Shown one piece after another: positions 54,744-63,408 of a stretch of 64,000 bases of DNA. This DNA is from Streptomyces sp. Edi4 (GTDB lineage: Bacteria; Actinomycetota; Actinomycetes; Streptomycetales; Streptomycetaceae). The first letter of the stretch is position 1. Each line of letters starts with the position of its first letter. A model generated the notes under the pieces. It ran no database searches and was not told the DNA's origin. It saw only the letters and a list, made by a program, of their open reading frames with translations. Where the stretch lies: positions 4,960,001 to 5,024,000 of the forward strand of contig NZ_JBEJGY010000004.1 in assembly GCF_040253615.1 (NCBI RefSeq), written 5' to 3'. Both the position numbers and the translations under genes were made by a program.

Positions 54744-56924
54744 GTGCGTGGGCAGTTGTCGGTTTCTGAATCCTCCAGCGCGTTCGACCTTCCCGACCGT
54801 CTCGCGGCCAAGGCCGATCCGGCGCTGACCGGGGGCGACGAGCGGCACTTCGCCGCCATCGCCCGCACCCTCGACCAGACAATCACCGAACTCTCCGGCC
54901 GCCTCGACGAACTGCGCCGGGCACCCGGCGGCGTCGGCCGGGCCGCCATGGACCGCGACAACGAGGTCCACCAGCTCACCGCGCGGCTGCGCACCCTGCG
55001 CCGCTTCGGCCTCGACCTCTGCCTGGGACGCGTGGTCGCGGCCGACGCACCCGAACCCCTCTACATCGGCCGGCTCGGCCTCACCGACAGCGAGGGCCGC
55101 CGCCTCCTGATCGACTGGCGCTCCCCGGCCGCCGAACCGTTCTTCGCGGCGACCCACGCCGGTCCGATGGGCCTGGCGAGCCGGCGCCGGTACCGCTGGA
55201 CGCGCGGCCGGATCAGCGACTACTGGGACGAGGTGTTCACCGCCGACGGGCTCGAAGGGCACGCCGCCCTCGACGACCAGTCCGCGTTCATCGCCAGTCT
55301 CGGCACCAACCGCTCGGCGCGCATGCGGGATGTGCTCTCCACCATCCAGGCCGACCAGGACGCCATCATCCGCGCGGGATCGCGCGGCGCGCTCGTCGTC
55401 GACGGTGGCCCAGGCACCGGCAAGACCGTCGTCGCCCTGCACCGCTCCGCCTACCTCCTCTACTCCGACCCGCGCCTGGGCCATCGGCGCGGCGGTGTCC
55501 TCTTCGTCGGCCCGCACCGCCCCTACCTGGACTACGTCGGGGACGTGCTGCCGAGCCTCGGCGAGGAGGGCGTACAGACCTGCGTCCTACGCGACCTGGT
55601 GGCCGAGGGCGCCGGCGCCAAGGAGGAGGACGACCCGGAGGTGGCCCGCCTCAAGGCGTCCGTCGCCATGGTCGGGGCCGTCGAGAAGGCCGTCGCCTTC
55701 TACGAGGAGCCGCCCACCTCGGCGCTGACCCTCACCACCCCCTGGGGCGACCTGCGCCTCACCGCCGACGACTGGGCCGAGGCCTTCGCGGCGCCCGGCC
55801 CCGGCACCCCGCACAACGAGGGCCGCGAGCTGGTGCGGGAGGCGCTGGTCTCGATCCTGCTCGACCAGTACGACGGTGACGACGTCACCCCCGCGCAACT
55901 GCGCAAGACACTGCTCAAGGACCCGGAACTGGCCCAGGCGCTGGGCGGCGCGTGGCCGCTGCTCGAAGCGGCCGACGTGGTCGGCGACCTGTGGACGGTC
56001 CCCGCCTACCTGCGGATGTGCGCGCCCTGGCTCGGGCCCGACGACGTACGCCTGCTGCGGCGCACGGACGCGCAGGCCTGGACCGTGTCCGACCTGCCGC
56101 TCCTGGACGCCGCCCGCCAGCGCCTCGGCGACCCCGAGGCGGAGCGGCGCAAGCAGCGCCACCACGCGCTGGTCACCGCCGAGCGGGAGCGGATGTCCGG
56201 CGTCATCGACGAGATCCTTTCGGCGTCCGACTTCCAGTCCGGTGGAGACGAGAGCGAGGGCGCGCTGCGGATGCTGCGCGGCAAGGACCTCCAGGACGCC
56301 CTGATCGACGAGAGCGCCCTGCCCGGCGCCGAGCCCGACCTGCTCGCCGGCCCGTTCGCGCACGTCGTCGTGGACGAGGCGCAGGAGCTCACCGACGCGC
56401 AGTGGCAGATGCTGCTGGTGCGCTGCCCCTCGCGCAGCTTCACCATCGTCGGGGACCGGGCCCAGGCCAGGCACGGCTTCACCGAGACGTGGCCCGAGCG
56501 TCTGGCGCGGATCGGGCTCGACCGGGCCGAGGTGGCCACGCTCGGCATCAACTACCGCACCCCGCGCGAGGTGATGGCGGCGGCCGAGCCGGTCATCCGG
56601 GCCGTTCTGCCCGACGCCAACGTGCCGGCCTCGGTGCGCGGCAGCGGCGTCCCGGTGACGTACGGGTCGGTCGCGGAGCTCGACGCGGTCGTCGAGGGCT
56701 GGCTCGCCGACCACGCGGACGGGATCGCCTGCGTGATCGGACACCCCGGCTTCCGTGCCACGCCCCGCGTGCGTTCGCTGAGCCCGGAGCTGTCCAAGGG
56801 CCTCGAATTCGACCTGGTGGTGCTCGTCGACCCGGAGGAGTTCGGTACCGGGATCCAGGGGGCGGTGGACCGCTATGTCGCGATGACCAGGGCGACACAG
56901 CGGCTCGTCGTGTTGACGTCCTGA
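54744..56924 (+). CDS. helR: RNA polymerase recycling helicase-like protein HelR
   Basis: The product has 726 residues from GTG 54744; a later TTG at 54756 is possible. It has a superfamily 1 ATPase core with Walker A GGPGTGKTVVALH and Walker B VVVDEAQELTD, and an N-terminal region that inserts into RNA polymerase in HelD/HelR proteins. The family removes rifamycins from RNA polymerase and recycles it. The RAE just upstream strongly supports HelR. The stop lies in a 16-base tandem repeat. Confidence 0.88.
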   Translation: MRGQLSVSESSSAFDLPDRLAAKADPALTGGDERHFAAIARTLDQTITELSGRLDELRRAPGGVGRAAMDRDNEVHQLTARLRTLRRFGLDLCLGRVVAADAPEPLYIGRLGLTDSEGRRLLIDWRSPAAEPFFAATHAGPMGLASRRRYRWTRGRISDYWDEVFTADGLEGHAALDDQSAFIASLGTNRSARMRDVLSTIQADQDAIIRAGSRGALVVDGGPGTGKTVVALHRSAYLLYSDPRLGHRRGGVLFVGPHRPYLDYVGDVLPSLGEEGVQTCVLRDLVAEGAGAKEEDDPEVARLKASVAMVGAVEKAVAFYEEPPTSALTLTTPWGDLRLTADDWAEAFAAPGPGTPHNEGRELVREALVSILLDQYDGDDVTPAQLRKTLLKDPELAQALGGAWPLLEAADVVGDLWTVPAYLRMCAPWLGPDDVRLLRRTDAQAWTVSDLPLLDAARQRLGDPEAERRKQRHHALVTAERERMSGVIDEILSASDFQSGGDESEGALRMLRGKDLQDALIDESALPGAEPDLLAGPFAHVVVDEAQELTDAQWQMLLVRCPSRSFTIVGDRAQARHGFTETWPERLARIGLDRAEVATLGINYRTPREVMAAAEPVIRAVLPDANVPASVRGSGVPVTYGSVAELDAVVEGWLADHADGIACVIGHPGFRATPRVRSLSPELSKGLEFDLVVLVDPEEFGTGIQGAVDRYVAMTRATQRLVVLTS

Positions 56925-56942
56925 TGTGTTGACGTCCTGATG
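56911..56942 (+). repeat. 16-base tandem repeat at the helR stop
   Basis: TGTTGACGTCCTGATG occurs twice in tandem; the first copy contains the helR stop codon. It may be a recent slip duplication. Confidence 0.7.
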
Positions 56943-57085
56943 GCGTGCGGTGTTCCGACGGAATGCCGGGGTGGTGTCGATCCGGTGGGCCCTCGTTCGA
57001 CGTAGGAGTGAGAGGCGGGGAGAACCACCCCGCGTTCCGTACGCCGTACACAACCGAGCCGTACTCAACCGAACGGAGGCCGGCC

Positions 57086-57442
57086 ATGCCGCGCTACCTG
57101 ACGATGATCCGCGTCGACGAGAACAACGGCCCCGAGGGCGGGCCCAGCCCCGAGCTCATGGAGCGGATGGGCGCGCTGATCGAGGAGATGACCAAGGCCG
57201 GGGTCCTGCTCGACACCGCCGGACTCACCTCGACCGCCGAGGGCGCCCGGCTCCGCTGGAACAAGGGTGAACTGACCGTCACGGACGGGCCGTTCACGGA
57301 GTCCAAGGAGGTTGTGGGGGGTTACGCGATCATCCAGGCGAAGGATCGGGGGGAGGCGCTTGAGTGGACGAAGCGGTTTCTTCGTATTCACGGGGAGGAG
57401 TGGGACATCACGTCGGAGCTCCGCGAGATCGCCGAGGCCTGA
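57086..57442 (+). CDS. YCII-related domain protein
   Basis: The product has 118 residues (MPRYLTMIRVDENN) after CGGAGG. It has LTVTDGPFTESKEVVGGYAIIQAKDRGEALEW, the pattern of YCII/DGPF proteins, a ferredoxin-like fold of uncertain function, sometimes linked with ECF sigma factors. No such sigma gene is next to it here. Confidence 0.8.
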   Translation: MPRYLTMIRVDENNGPEGGPSPELMERMGALIEEMTKAGVLLDTAGLTSTAEGARLRWNKGELTVTDGPFTESKEVVGGYAIIQAKDRGEALEWTKRFLRIHGEEWDITSELREIAEA

Positions 57443-57927
57443 CCCCACCCACCCGGCCCACCCCAAACCCCTGGGGCTCCGCCCAAGACCCGGTCCGCGC
57501 TGAAGGCGCTCGTCCTCAATTGCCGGACAGGCTGACTATGCCGGTGCGGCCCGGCACGGACCCTGTCAGGGGCGCGGGGAACTGCGCGAGCGGCCACCCA
57601 TGGTCCGCAGCCGGGGTCCCTGGGGTTCATCCCGGATGGGCTGAGGTTGTCGGTGCGGCCCGGCACGGACCCTGTCAGGGGCGCGGGGAACTGCGCGAGC
57701 GGCCCCCCACGGTCCGCAGTCGGGGTCCCTGGGGTTCCGCCCGGGCGGGCCGAGGCGACCGGTGTGGGTCAGGATGGACGTGTCAGGGGCGCGGGGAACT
57801 GCGCGACCAGCCACGCACGGTCCGCAGCCGGGCGGGGCGGCGTTCAGCGATGAGTTTCGCGGGCGAGCGCGGTCTTATCTGTCGCAGCCGCCCACCCCCG
57901 GGTCCGGCAACGCCGAGGAGGCCGACG
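57443..57927. repeat. Composite intergenic repeat, three near-tandem copies at 57.6 kb
   Basis: Module A (GTCAGGGGCGCGGGGAACTG) occurs at about 57562, 57671 and 57779, spaced near 110 bases, each followed by GTCCGCAGCCGGGGTCCCTG or a close variant. A module B end (CGCTCGTCCTCAATTGCCGG) is at about 57507. No gene is seen; the VOC protein gene begins at the right end. Confidence 0.75.
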
Positions 57928-58404
57928 ATGACCGCGAAGATCACCCAGAAGATCACCCCCTTCCTCTGGTTCGACAGCCAGGCCGAGGAGGCGGCGAACC
58001 ACTACATCGCCATCTTCGGCGGCGACTCCCGGATCCTGGGGATCACGCACTACGCCGCCTCAGCCCCCGGCGAGACCGGCACGGTCATGACGGTCGACTT
58101 CCAGCTCGCCGGCCAGCGGTTCACCGCGCTCAACGGCGGCCCCCAGTTCACCTTCACCGAGGCGGTCTCGCTCGCGGTGAGCTGCGCGGACCAGGAGGAG
58201 ATCGACCGGTTCTGGACGCGACTGGGCGAGGGCGGCGAGGAAGGACCCTGCGGCTGGCTCAAGGACAAGTACGGGCTGTCCTGGCAGATCGTCCCCGCCG
58301 AACTGCCCGAGCTGCTGGGCTCCGGCGCGGAGAAGGCCGACCGGGTCATGGCCGCCGTGATGGACATGAAGAAGCTGGACCTGAAGACGCTGCGGGACGC
58401 GTAA
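57928..58404 (+). CDS. VOC (PhnB-like) family protein
   Basis: The product has 158 residues after GAGGAGG (KITPFLWFDSQAEEAANHYIAIFGG; DFQLAGQRFTALNGGPQF; GWLKDKYGLSWQIVP). It belongs to the 3-demethylubiquinone-methyltransferase-like/PhnB VOC proteins; function is not established. Confidence 0.85.
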   Translation: MTAKITQKITPFLWFDSQAEEAANHYIAIFGGDSRILGITHYAASAPGETGTVMTVDFQLAGQRFTALNGGPQFTFTEAVSLAVSCADQEEIDRFWTRLGEGGEEGPCGWLKDKYGLSWQIVPAELPELLGSGAEKADRVMAAVMDMKKLDLKTLRDA

Positions 58405-58528
58405 GCGCAAGCGCAAGGGGCGGGACGCGCGGGCCGGGCCCCGGCGGACGACGGGATCCGGCCGACCGCGCTGAGCATGACCCAGGGTGGGCGCCCGTGT
58501 CAGGGGCGCCCCGGATAACCTCTGGCGC

Positions 58529-59161
58529 ATGTCGCCGAGTTCGCCGCTGCCCCCCTCTCCGCCCCCGGTCGCAATGCGCGCCTGGCGCGACCGCAACGCG
58601 CTGCTCGCCGACCGGGCCCAGGCCCTGGAGGTGCTGGTCCGGGGGTACTTGGGCGCGGGCCGGCTGTGGCTGCTCTGGCTGTGGGCGGCGCTCTTCGCGC
58701 TGGGCTGGTCGTTGGTCGGCGCGGCGCTGACCTCCCTCACCGATGTGCTGAGCGCGATCGTGGGAGGGCTCTTCCTGCTGCTGGGCCTCGGCGTGATGAT
58801 CCCGGCCGGACTCGCCGTCGGGTTCGGCCTGCGCAAGGACCGCCTTATACGCCAACTCCTGCGTCAATGGGCCGAGTTGGACCGCGATCCGGTGCTCGAC
58901 CGGAACCTGGTCAGGCCCGCCCTGAACCTGGCGTGGCTCATACCATCGGTGCTGCTGTGCGGGGCGGGTCTCGCCTTCTGCCTCGTGTTGCCCGCGACCG
59001 CCGACCCGGGCCACGACACGTACGCCCTCGTCGTCTACGGCATGGGGCTCGGCCTGATCTGCTGGCTCACCGGGCTCGTGGGCGTGGCCAAGGCGGCGGC
59101 GTACCGGCGCTGGGTGCAGCGTTGCCTCGGGGCGCGTACCACGCTGGGCCTGCGCGGGTGA
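58529..59161 (+). CDS. Integral membrane protein, four helices
   Basis: The product has 210 residues. There are two pairs of helices: WLLWLWAALFALGWSLVGAAL and AIVGGLFLLLGLGVMIPAGLA, then NLAWLIPSVLLCGAGLAFCL and ALVVYGMGLGLICWLTGLVGV. The ATG is at 58529. Function unknown. Confidence 0.75.
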   Translation: MSPSSPLPPSPPPVAMRAWRDRNALLADRAQALEVLVRGYLGAGRLWLLWLWAALFALGWSLVGAALTSLTDVLSAIVGGLFLLLGLGVMIPAGLAVGFGLRKDRLIRQLLRQWAELDRDPVLDRNLVRPALNLAWLIPSVLLCGAGLAFCLVLPATADPGHDTYALVVYGMGLGLICWLTGLVGVAKAAAYRRWVQRCLGARTTLGLRG

Positions 59162-59227
59162 CCCGGCTCTATTCTGGGGAGGCCGCGGCGTCACGCGGCA
59201 ACACATTCCGGGGGAAGGGCAGCCGCT

Positions 59228-59593
59228 GTGCAGTGGTACTGGTGGATTCTGATCGTGTTCTGGATGGGGGGGTTCGGGTGGGCGATCGACAACGCCCGTA
59301 CCGCCCTGCGTACGCGGCACGAGCGCAAGATGGAGCGTCTTGAGGCGGCGAAGCAGGAACGCCTCGCCCTGGAATCCGCGCACAAGGCGCCCGAGCCGGT
59401 GTGCGGCTGCACGCACCATCTGGCCAAGCACGACAAGGCCGGCAAGTGCCATGAGCGGGTGGAGGTTCCGGTCGCGTGGGACGAGAGCAAGAAGCCGTTG
59501 CGGTTTGAATCCGGCCAGTGCAACTGTCAGCAATACGTCGGGCCGCAGCCCCTCTCCCAGGTCTACGCGGATCCCCTGACCGACCTGTCCTGA
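59228..59593 (+). CDS. Small membrane protein with Cys/His motif
   Basis: The product has 121 residues from a GTG start. It has a short N-terminal membrane helix (WYWWILIVFWMGGFGWAI), a coiled basic segment (RHERKMERLEAAKQERLALES) and a Cys-rich end (VCGCTHHLAKHD, KCHERV, CNCQQYVG) that may bind metal. It is conserved in style in Streptomyces; function unknown. Confidence 0.7.
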   Translation: MQWYWWILIVFWMGGFGWAIDNARTALRTRHERKMERLEAAKQERLALESAHKAPEPVCGCTHHLAKHDKAGKCHERVEVPVAWDESKKPLRFESGQCNCQQYVGPQPLSQVYADPLTDLS

Positions 59594-59595
59594 CC

Positions 59596-59653
59596 CGCGT
59601 CGCCTCACGTCAGGGGCGTACGGGCGCGTCGCCTCACGTCAGGGGCGTACCGG
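59596..59653. repeat. 29-base tandem repeat
   Basis: CGCGTCGCCTCACGTCAGGG plus GCGTAC occurs twice in a row. The second copy contains the stop of the minus-strand methyltransferase gene, so the duplication lies at its 3' end. Confidence 0.7.
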
Positions 59654-60823
59654 ATTGCCGATGAGCATCGTGGGGGCGCCGGCCACCCTGGTCAGGAAGA
59701 CCGTGGCGGAATGCGGTCCGGCCGGCTTCACCCGTCGGCGTACCTCCTCCGGCTCCACCGCCGACCCCCGCTTCTTCACGGTCAGCACCCCCACCTCCCG
59801 CTCCCGCAACAGCCCCTTCAACTTCTTGAGGTTGAAGGGGAGTTGGTCGGTGATCTCGTACGCGGAGGCGTAGGGAGACGCGTACGGCTCGTCACTCGTC
59901 ACGTACGCGATCGTCTCGTCGATCAGCCTCCCCCCGCACCGCTGTGCGATCTCGGCGACCAGATGCGCGCGGATGACCGCGCCGTCCGGCTCGTACAGAT
60001 AGCGCCCCACCGGCCCCACCGGCGGCGCGGCGAGCGGCGCGGCCGTCCACAGCGAGGCGGACGCGGGCAGGAGTGTGGCGCGGACCGCGCCGGGCGTCAC
60101 GCCCGTGCCGAACCACAGCACCGCCTCCTTCACGTCGCCCCCGTCCGAGATCCACTCCGCCTCGGCCCGCGGCGGGATCGCCTCGTGCGGGATGCCCGGG
60201 GCGACCTTCAGCGCCGCGAAGGGCGCGGCGAGGGCCGCCGAGGTCGCCCAGGACAGCGGCGGCGCGTACGCCTCCGGGTCGAAAATCCTGCCCCGCCCGC
60301 CTCGTCGCGCCGGGTCCACGAAGACCGCGTCGTAGGGCGCCGTGTCGATGTCCGTCACGTCCGCGCAGCGCACCTCGATCAGGTCCCCGAGGCCAAGTGC
60401 CTCCGCGTTGGCGCGGGCCACCGCCGCCGTCAGCGGGTCGCGGTCGACCGCGAGGACGCGGATCCCGGCCCGCGCGAGCGCCAGCGCGTCGCCGCCGATG
60501 CCGCAGCACAGATCCGCGACCGCGCGCACTCCCCGCGCGCTGAAGGTCTTCGCGCGGTGCGTGGCCACCGAGGCACGGGTGGACTGCTCGACGCCGTTGG
60601 GCGTGAAGAACATCCGGTACGCGTCCGCCGCGCCGAACTTCGCCACCGCCCGCTGCCGCAGCCGCGCCTGCCCCAGCGCCGCCGACACCAGCCCCGCGTC
60701 GTGCTCGCGGCGCAGCCGGGTGGCCACCGCCAGCTCCTGGGCCGGGTCGTACTCGCGCAGGGATGCGAGCAGCGCCCGGCCCTCGTCGGTCAGGAGCAGG
60801 GCGAAGGTGTCGAGGTCGTTCAC
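59639..60823 (-). CDS. Class I SAM-dependent methyltransferase with THUMP-like C-terminus
   Basis: The product has 394 residues. The SAM site is ADLCCGIGGDALALARAG, followed by AVDRDPLTAAVARANA and the DPAR motif (FVDPARRGGRGR). The C-terminal third (LKKLKGLLREREVGVLTVKKRGSAVEPEEVRRRV) matches the THUMP-like domain of this family. It probably acts on nucleic acid or a ribosomal component. Confidence 0.85.
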   Translation of the reverse strand: MNDLDTFALLLTDEGRALLASLREYDPAQELAVATRLRREHDAGLVSAALGQARLRQRAVAKFGAADAYRMFFTPNGVEQSTRASVATHRAKTFSARGVRAVADLCCGIGGDALALARAGIRVLAVDRDPLTAAVARANAEALGLGDLIEVRCADVTDIDTAPYDAVFVDPARRGGRGRIFDPEAYAPPLSWATSAALAAPFAALKVAPGIPHEAIPPRAEAEWISDGGDVKEAVLWFGTGVTPGAVRATLLPASASLWTAAPLAAPPVGPVGRYLYEPDGAVIRAHLVAEIAQRCGGRLIDETIAYVTSDEPYASPYASAYEITDQLPFNLKKLKGLLREREVGVLTVKKRGSAVEPEEVRRRVKPAGPHSATVFLTRVAGAPTMLIGNPVRP

Positions 60824-60936
60824 CCCGTCATTGTCGTCCAGCGCGCGACCCGCTGTGGGCCAGGCGGGCGATGGTGGGGACCGTGGCGGCGGTGTCGCCG
60901 GGGTCGGCGGGCGCGCGCCTGACAGGATGCGGCGCC

Positions 60937-61842
60937 ATGCAACTAGTACGACAAAAGGGAAAAAACAGGACCAAGGTCGCCTGTGCCGTCCTGGGGCTCG
61001 CCGCCGCCCTGCTCGCCTCCGGGTGCTCCTCCGAGGACGCGGGGCACGGCCGGCCCGGGCCGGGGGCCGCCAAGCAGGGGCCCGCCGGCGCGCTCGCCGA
61101 CTACTCCACGCAGCTCAAGCAGGCCGAGGCCGCCCGCCTCGCGGCCGTCAAGAAGTGGGGTCTCGCCAAGCCGCCCCTGCTCGCGCCCCCCGTGCCCGCC
61201 GTCAAACCGAAGATCACCAACCGCCCGGGGTTCGAGACCGACGGCGGCGACTCGCTGCCGCCCGTCTTCACCACCGTCCCCACCAAGGACAAGATCGTCT
61301 TTCTGACGATCGACGACGGCGCCGAGAAGGACCCCACCTTCCTGAAGATGATGCAGGAACTGCGCATCCCCTACAGCGCGTTCCTCAGCGACTACCTGGT
61401 CAAGGACGACCACGAGTACTTCAAGAAGATGCAGAGCCTCGGCGTCACGCTCAACAACCACACCCTCAACCACCGGTACATGCCCGCGCTCTCCTACGAC
61501 GAGCAGCGGCGCGAGATCTGCGACCAGCAGGACAAGATCGGCAAGTGGGCGGGCAAGCGGCCCCGGCTGTTCCGGCCGCCGTACGGCAACTACAACGAGG
61601 ACACCCTCAAGGCCGCCCAGTCCTGCGGGATCCAGGCCGCGCCGCTGTGGGCCGAGGAGGCCTTCACCGACCACATGGAGTGGCGCGAGTGGGACCGCGA
61701 CCTGCACCCCGGCGACATCATCCTGACCCACTTCCGCGGCCGTCAGGACTGGAACGGCACCATGCCCGACATGGTCCGCCAGGTGATGAAGGTGATCACC
61801 GACAAGGGGTACGCCGTGGCCCGGCTCGAGGACTACGTGTGA
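60937..61842 (+). CDS. Polysaccharide deacetylase lipoprotein (NodB), copy 2
   Basis: The product has 301 residues. The lipobox is LLASGC. Motif 1 is LTIDDGAEKDP, motif 2 NNHTLNHR, motif 3 FRPPYGNY. Motif 1 has Ile in place of the usual Phe but keeps both Asp. A VKKWGLAKP segment follows the anchor, as in copy 1. It is 19 bases from copy 3, so they likely form an operon. Confidence 0.88.
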   Translation: MQLVRQKGKNRTKVACAVLGLAAALLASGCSSEDAGHGRPGPGAAKQGPAGALADYSTQLKQAEAARLAAVKKWGLAKPPLLAPPVPAVKPKITNRPGFETDGGDSLPPVFTTVPTKDKIVFLTIDDGAEKDPTFLKMMQELRIPYSAFLSDYLVKDDHEYFKKMQSLGVTLNNHTLNHRYMPALSYDEQRREICDQQDKIGKWAGKRPRLFRPPYGNYNEDTLKAAQSCGIQAAPLWAEEAFTDHMEWREWDRDLHPGDIILTHFRGRQDWNGTMPDMVRQVMKVITDKGYAVARLEDYV

Positions 61843-61861
61843 CCCGGTCCAGGGAGACGGG

Positions 61862-62713
61862 GTGAGGTGGGCGCACCGGCTGCGGGGCGCCCTGGCCGGG
61901 CTGCTCGCGGTCGGTGCGCTGCTCGGCCCGCTGGCCGGGTGCTCGGAGCCGAGCGCGCCCGTCGCCCCCTTCCAGCGGCTCGGGCGCAGGGCCGCCCACC
62001 CCACCTCGGTGCCGCGCGCCGGGGCCGCCGCGCGGGCGGCCGCCGCCCGGCGCTGGGGCCTTGCCGCCCCGCTCGCCCCCGCCCCGCGCCCGCCGTCCGG
62101 CCGCGCCGGCGCGCGCCTGCCCTTCGTCGTGGACCGGGTGCCGGTACGGGCGAGAGTGGTCTTCCTGACCTTCGACGACGGGCCGGTGACCGACCCCGGC
62201 TTCCCGCGGATGATCCGCGATCTTGAGCTGCCCGTCGCGCTGTTCCTCACGAGCGCGAACCCCGGCGGCGCCCTCGCCCCCGACGCCGCGACGCGCGAGC
62301 GCCTGGACGAGCTGCGCGCCCTTGGCGCCGGGCTCTACAACCACACCCTGGACCACCGCGACCTGCGGACCCTGGACCACGCGGGCCAGCGGGCGCAGAT
62401 CTGCGGGCAGCGGGACCGTATCGCCGCCCGGTTCGGCAGCCGTCCGAGACTGTTCCGGCCGCCCTACGGTGCCTACGACGCCACCACGCTGCGGGCCGCG
62501 AAGGAGTGCGGGGTGGGCGCGGTCGTCCTGGCCCGCGTCACGATGACGGCCGACGGCCCGCGCTATGCCCGAGGCGCCCGGTCCCTGCGGCCCGGGGACA
62601 TCGTGCGGGTGCGGCTCGGGCCCGGCGCGGACGCGACCCGGCTGACCGCGCGGGCGCTGGACCACATCCGGACGCGGGGGTTCACGGTGGGCCGGATCGA
62701 GGACTATCTCTGA
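61862..62713 (+). CDS. Polysaccharide deacetylase lipoprotein (NodB), copy 3
   Basis: The product has 283 residues from a GTG start. The lipobox is PLAGC. The motifs are LTFDDGPVTDP, YNHTLDHR and FRPPYGAYD, and the end is EDYL. An ARRWGLAAP segment follows the anchor. It is more diverged than copies 1 and 2, with an Arg/Ala/Pro-rich composition. Confidence 0.85.
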   Translation: MRWAHRLRGALAGLLAVGALLGPLAGCSEPSAPVAPFQRLGRRAAHPTSVPRAGAAARAAAARRWGLAAPLAPAPRPPSGRAGARLPFVVDRVPVRARVVFLTFDDGPVTDPGFPRMIRDLELPVALFLTSANPGGALAPDAATRERLDELRALGAGLYNHTLDHRDLRTLDHAGQRAQICGQRDRIAARFGSRPRLFRPPYGAYDATTLRAAKECGVGAVVLARVTMTADGPRYARGARSLRPGDIVRVRLGPGADATRLTARALDHIRTRGFTVGRIEDYL

Positions 62714-62823
62714 CCTGATCGCGCCCCCGCCTCTGTCCCCGCTTCTGACCTGATCGCGCCCCGCCTCTGTCCCCGCTTCTGACCTGATCGCGCCCCGCCT
62801 CTGCCCCCGCCTCTGACCCGACC
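62710..62823. repeat. 34-35-base tandem repeat before groES
   Basis: The unit CTGACCTGATCGCGCCCCGC plus CTCTGTCCCCGCTT occurs three times, the first copy with one extra C and the third slightly changed. It starts just before the stop of NodB copy 3. No gene lies between it and the groES promoter. Confidence 0.8.
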
Positions 62824-62868
62824 GAGTCCCCCGTGCCCCCCGGACCGATCCGCCGCAGAGGCGCGAAA

Positions 62869-62895
62869 TTGGCACTCCGCTTGACCGAGTGCTAA
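62869..62895. promoter_or_regulatory. CIRCE element 1
   Basis: TTGGCACTC-N9-GAGTGCTAA matches the HrcA operator. The -35 box (TTGACC) lies within its spacer. Confidence 0.9.
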
Positions 62896-62910
62896 CCGTC
62901 GTCCTAGTCT
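62881..62910 (+). promoter_or_regulatory. groES promoter
   Basis: TTGACC (62881-62886) and TAGTCT (62905-62910) are separated by 18 bases. The promoter is flanked by the two CIRCE elements, so HrcA can block it. Confidence 0.75.
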
Positions 62911-62915
62911 CGCTT

Positions 62916-62942
62916 CTGGCACTCCCCACCGGAGAGTGCCAA
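62916..62942. promoter_or_regulatory. CIRCE element 2
   Basis: CTGGCACTC-N9-GAGTGCCAA is a second HrcA site, just past the -10 box and in the early transcribed region. Confidence 0.88.
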
Positions 62943-63041
62943 CACAGCGACGGGCAGGTCCGGCACCCGCGACGACGGATCCACCTGGTCGCCACCCCAG
63001 ACAGTTAACCCCGTGAGATCTCCGAAGGGGGAGACCGGAAC

Positions 63042-63350
63042 GTGACGACCGTCAGCTCCAAGGTTGCCATCAAGCCGCTCGAGGACCGCATTGTGGTCCA
63101 GCCGCTCGACGCCGAGCAGACCACGGCCTCCGGCCTGGTCATTCCGGACACCGCGAAGGAGAAGCCCCAGGAGGGCGCCGTCCTCGCCGTTGGTCCGGGC
63201 CGCTTCGAGAACGGCGAGCGCCTGCCGCTCGACGTCAAGGTCGGCGACGTCGTGCTCTACAGCAAGTACGGCGGCACCGAGGTGAAGTACAACGGCGACG
63301 AGTACCTCGTCCTCTCGGCCCGCGACGTGCTCGCGATCATCGAGAAGTAA
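63042..63350 (+). CDS. groES: Co-chaperonin GroES
   Basis: The product has 102 residues from a GTG start (SSKVAIKPLEDRIVVQPLDAEQTTASGLVIPDTAKEKPQEG). It caps the GroEL ring. The stop lies in a hairpin. Confidence 0.97.
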   Translation: MTTVSSKVAIKPLEDRIVVQPLDAEQTTASGLVIPDTAKEKPQEGAVLAVGPGRFENGERLPLDVKVGDVVLYSKYGGTEVKYNGDEYLVLSARDVLAIIEK

Positions 63351-63372
63351 TTACCGAAGCAATTCGGTAATT
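63349..63372 (+). promoter_or_regulatory. Hairpin at the groES stop, GCAA loop
   Basis: AATTACCGAA and TTCGGTAATT form a 10-base-pair stem with a GNRA-type loop; it starts in the groES stop codon. It may stabilise the groES mRNA or be a processing site between groES and groEL. Confidence 0.6.
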
Positions 63373-63408
63373 CATCGAAGTACTTCCTCGAAGCCAATGC
63401 TTTGAGAG

